Source: Clostridia bacterium
Lineage (GTDB): Bacteria > Bacillota > Clostridia > Christensenellales > Borkfalkiaceae
Assembly (NCBI GenBank): GCA_028720205.1
Contig: JAQYLE010000078.1
Coordinates: forward strand, 1-33,046
Direction of reading: 5' to 3'
DNA length: 33,046 nt
Positions 30,969 through 33,046 of the stretch are shown piece after piece. The notes beneath the pieces were generated by a model. That model saw nothing but the letters and a program-made list of their open reading frames with translations. It had not been told where the DNA came from and searched no databases. The position numbers and the translations under genes were made by a program. The first letter of the stretch is position 1, and each line of letters starts with the position of its first letter.

Positions 30969-33046
30969 ATGAGTAAAAGGAACAAAGGACTATTGGCAGT
31001 CAGCGTGATGTTTACATTATCGTTTGGCGCCGCGCTTGCGGGCTGCGGCGGCGGACACAATCCGACGCTCGTCGCGGGAAAAGATCCCACCTGTACGGAG
31101 GCGGGTTATGAGCAATACTATTTGTGCACGCACTGCGACAAATTGTATTCCGACGAGGCATGCAAAAACGAGATCTCCGCACCCGTCGCGATTGACCCTC
31201 TCGGACATGAAATGACCAAGCACGACGCGGACGAGGCGTCCTGTACGCATCCCGGCAACGTGGAGTATTACACCTGTTCGCGCGAGCCGGGCGTATATTA
31301 TGCGGACGAGGCGGGGACGCAGAAGCTTAATGAGATCGGCGTAACCGTCGATCACGATCTTACGCCGCATTCCGCCGTTGCACCCACCAAAGATGAATAC
31401 GGCAAAAAGGCTTATTGGGAGTGCAACTCGTGCCACACCAAGTACGGCGACGCTTACGGCGACAAGGTCGTGACTGACGCAGATTTGCAAATCGATAAAA
31501 TTCAGGAGACGATCGACGGCGAGCTGACGGACGAATTCTATCACGCCGATCATGCATTCGTGTATGGCGCAGCGAACGTGGCGGAGGGCGGCTTGGGTAC
31601 GACGGTGAACGCTACGCTTGCAAGCGACGGAGTTTATTTCCACGTAGTGACAAACTACAATACGCCCGTAGCCGAACAGAACGGGAAGGGTTGTGTTAAA
31701 ATCTACATCAATGTACGTAACGAAGACAACATCAATCTTCCCGGAAACGCCGTTGCCAGCGCTACGCAGGCGATTATTATGGAACTGTACTTCGACGGCA
31801 CGATTCCCGAAGCCGTCTATCAGCACAATCCGAGCACGGTGACTTCGTGCAAAACCGTCGAGAACGATGACGGCGCTCCTACCAATTACACTACGACATG
31901 GGAAGTATATTGCTCGTTCGAGGACCTTGCTTCCGCCAACAAATCGGTGCTTCAAGGCGCCTTCGAAAAGCAGAACGGCAAAACGGTGATGAAAACCGGA
32001 TATAACATGCTTGTAACCTCGGTCGCCTGCCTTACGAACAAGGCGGATGCCGATAAGTTCGATAACAACGGTTCGAGCCAATGCTCCGCAGTTGATGAAA
32101 ACACCTGGTTCCTTTGGGGAAAGAGCGGTTACTTCGATTGGAGTAACGATCAAAAATACATGGTCGTAACGCCGAACGGATTCTCGGAAAACTTTGTAAA
32201 CGTTTCTACGAAATACAAAGTGAACTGCACGGCGGAGAACGTAACGGTAGGCGGACTTCCCGAAGAAATCGCGGTGGACGGCACGCTCACGGGAACGGTT
32301 GCCGTAGCCGATAACTACGTGTTCCGCGGTTTAAAGATCAACGGCAAACAAGTAGCGGTTGATAGTAACGGTGCATTCCGCGTTGCTCTTGCCGACCTCG
32401 ACCTTCCTTGGAATACGGCGGAGATCACCCTTACGCCTTTCGTTGTTAAAAATGAAACGCAGACGCTTGCTCTTACCGTAAACGGCAAGACGAAAGAGGG
32501 AGCTTCTCCGATTGCAAATGCGGAGGTTACGCTTTCCGACGGCTTCGGTGAACCGATTAAGGTTACCGCAAACGGAGAGGGTGTTGCCATGTTTGAAAAT
32601 CTTCTTTGCACAAACTATACCGTTACGGTAAACGGATATCGCGCAGGCGAGCTTACCGTTACAAAGGGTACGGGCACGGCGTCCGCGGAGCTCACTAAAA
32701 TATTCGCGCTCGCGGGAAGCGAGAACGTGACCGTAGATGATCTGGAAAAGACGGTTTCGATGCAAGTACCGGCGTCGGTGCAGGATCATCAATGGAGAGG
32801 AAATGCGGAAATCGTAACGGACAGCGCGCTTGCGAAGGCAAACGTTGTGTTTGAAACAACGTTGAAGCTGAGCAACGTGGCGGGCGATTGGGGCTTTGAG
32901 GCGTGCAATCAACGGCTTGGAATTCAGCTTACCAAGAGCGGAAAAGGCTTTACGTTCTGGATGTGGCGCGCCGGCGGCGTAGATAAATCATCGGTAGGCG
33001 CATTCAACGATAAAACGCTGAATGATTGTTACGAGGGCGCAGGATT
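30969..33046 (+). CDS. Large modular surface lipoprotein, 3' end outside window
   Basis: The frame runs from ATG 30969 (AAGGAG 8 nt upstream) to the last base; at least 692 residues are encoded. The signal peptide ends ALAGC with lipidated C26. Residues ~40-165 carry three zinc-ribbon-like repeats: CTEAGYEQYYLCTHC, CTHPGNVEYYTC and the weaker KKAYWECNSCH. A DOMON/CBM9-like domain follows (~175-385, starting ETIDGELTDEFY), as in the preceding lipoprotein. Next comes a carboxypeptidase-regulatory/Cna-B-like beta domain (~500-580: KTKEGASPIANAEVTLSDG; TANGEGVAMFENL). A further beta domain is then cut off. It is probably a glycan-binding, or glycan-binding plus catalytic, surface protein of the same locus. 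The catalytic module, if any, lies beyond the window. Confidence 0.82.
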   Translation, partial: MSKRNKGLLAVSVMFTLSFGAALAGCGGGHNPTLVAGKDPTCTEAGYEQYYLCTHCDKLYSDEACKNEISAPVAIDPLGHEMTKHDADEASCTHPGNVEYYTCSREPGVYYADEAGTQKLNEIGVTVDHDLTPHSAVAPTKDEYGKKAYWECNSCHTKYGDAYGDKVVTDADLQIDKIQETIDGELTDEFYHADHAFVYGAANVAEGGLGTTVNATLASDGVYFHVVTNYNTPVAEQNGKGCVKIYINVRNEDNINLPGNAVASATQAIIMELYFDGTIPEAVYQHNPSTVTSCKTVENDDGAPTNYTTTWEVYCSFEDLASANKSVLQGAFEKQNGKTVMKTGYNMLVTSVACLTNKADADKFDNNGSSQCSAVDENTWFLWGKSGYFDWSNDQKYMVVTPNGFSENFVNVSTKYKVNCTAENVTVGGLPEEIAVDGTLTGTVAVADNYVFRGLKINGKQVAVDSNGAFRVALADLDLPWNTAEITLTPFVVKNETQTLALTVNGKTKEGASPIANAEVTLSDGFGEPIKVTANGEGVAMFENLLCTNYTVTVNGYRAGELTVTKGTGTASAELTKIFALAGSENVTVDDLEKTVSMQVPASVQDHQWRGNAEIVTDSALAKANVVFETTLKLSNVAGDWGFEACNQRLGIQLTKSGKGFTFWMWRAGGVDKSSVGAFNDKTLNDCYEGAG

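Noticed and set aside
31017-32153. 378-codon minus-strand open frame
   Set aside because: It lies antisense to the large lipoprotein gene, which has a signal peptide, Shine-Dalgarno site and recognisable domains. The antisense frame shows none.
1-33046. CRISPR arrays, tRNA and rRNA genes
   Set aside because: No regularly spaced repeats, tRNA cloverleaf or rRNA-like sequence was recognised by eye. A tRNAscan or Infernal run could still reveal small RNAs.

Overview
The window reads as a chromosomal segment of a Gram-positive anaerobe of the Bacillota, class Clostridia, probably a gut Christensenellales-type lineage. That placement is inferred from gene content: a zinc-type L31 gene followed by DUF1385, PrmC and RF1; a DUF5685 / J-domain pair; and an RlmD with a C-terminal tail I associate with gut Firmicutes. 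Coding is dense. Promoters are sigma-A-like, Shine-Dalgarno sites are strong, and TGA is used as a normal stop. Base composition looks near balanced over most of the window, with a visibly AT-richer stretch at about 19.1-23.3 kb.

Layout. 1-0.3 kb holds the 3' end of a D-Ala-D-Ala ligase and a terminator. 0.5-2.6 kb is a two-component system. 2.8-5.2 kb carries obg, yhbY and grpE. 5.2-7.3 kb is on the minus strand: a YfcE-type phosphodiesterase and a zinc-less MDR-family dehydrogenase, plus a doubtful small membrane ORF. 7.5-11.2 kb is a translation block: rpmE, a single ORF fusing DUF1385 to PrmC, and prfA; a duplicated 59-bp repeat lies in the leader of the fusion gene. 11.4-17.6 kb has an aspartate-type aminotransferase, a small P-loop protein, threonine synthase, a DUF5685 / degenerate J-domain pair and a membrane protein. 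17.7-19.4 kb is rlmD with a foreign-looking C-terminal extension.

19.4-23.1 kb is an accessory island directly downstream of rlmD. It contains a 433-aa protein with the DxDxD signature of QDE-1/YonO-type double-psi-barrel RNA polymerases, a soluble FtsH-like AAA+ zinc protease, and two decayed genes: a small protein cut by an in-frame TGA, and an ADP-ribosylglycohydrolase broken by a frameshift and truncated. The first two genes have their own terminators, and the polymerase-like gene has a near-consensus promoter. No integrase or transposase is visible. This is the part most likely to hold an undescribed system.

23.2-33.0 kb is a glycan-utilisation locus: an AraC regulator whose leader has two back-to-back palindromes, a CUT1-type ABC importer (binding protein and two permeases, no ATPase), a GH43 lipoprotein, a CBM9/DOMON-like lipoprotein, and a large modular lipoprotein that runs off the window. 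The enzyme and binding lipoproteins would act at the cell surface and feed the importer, whose ATPase must be encoded elsewhere.
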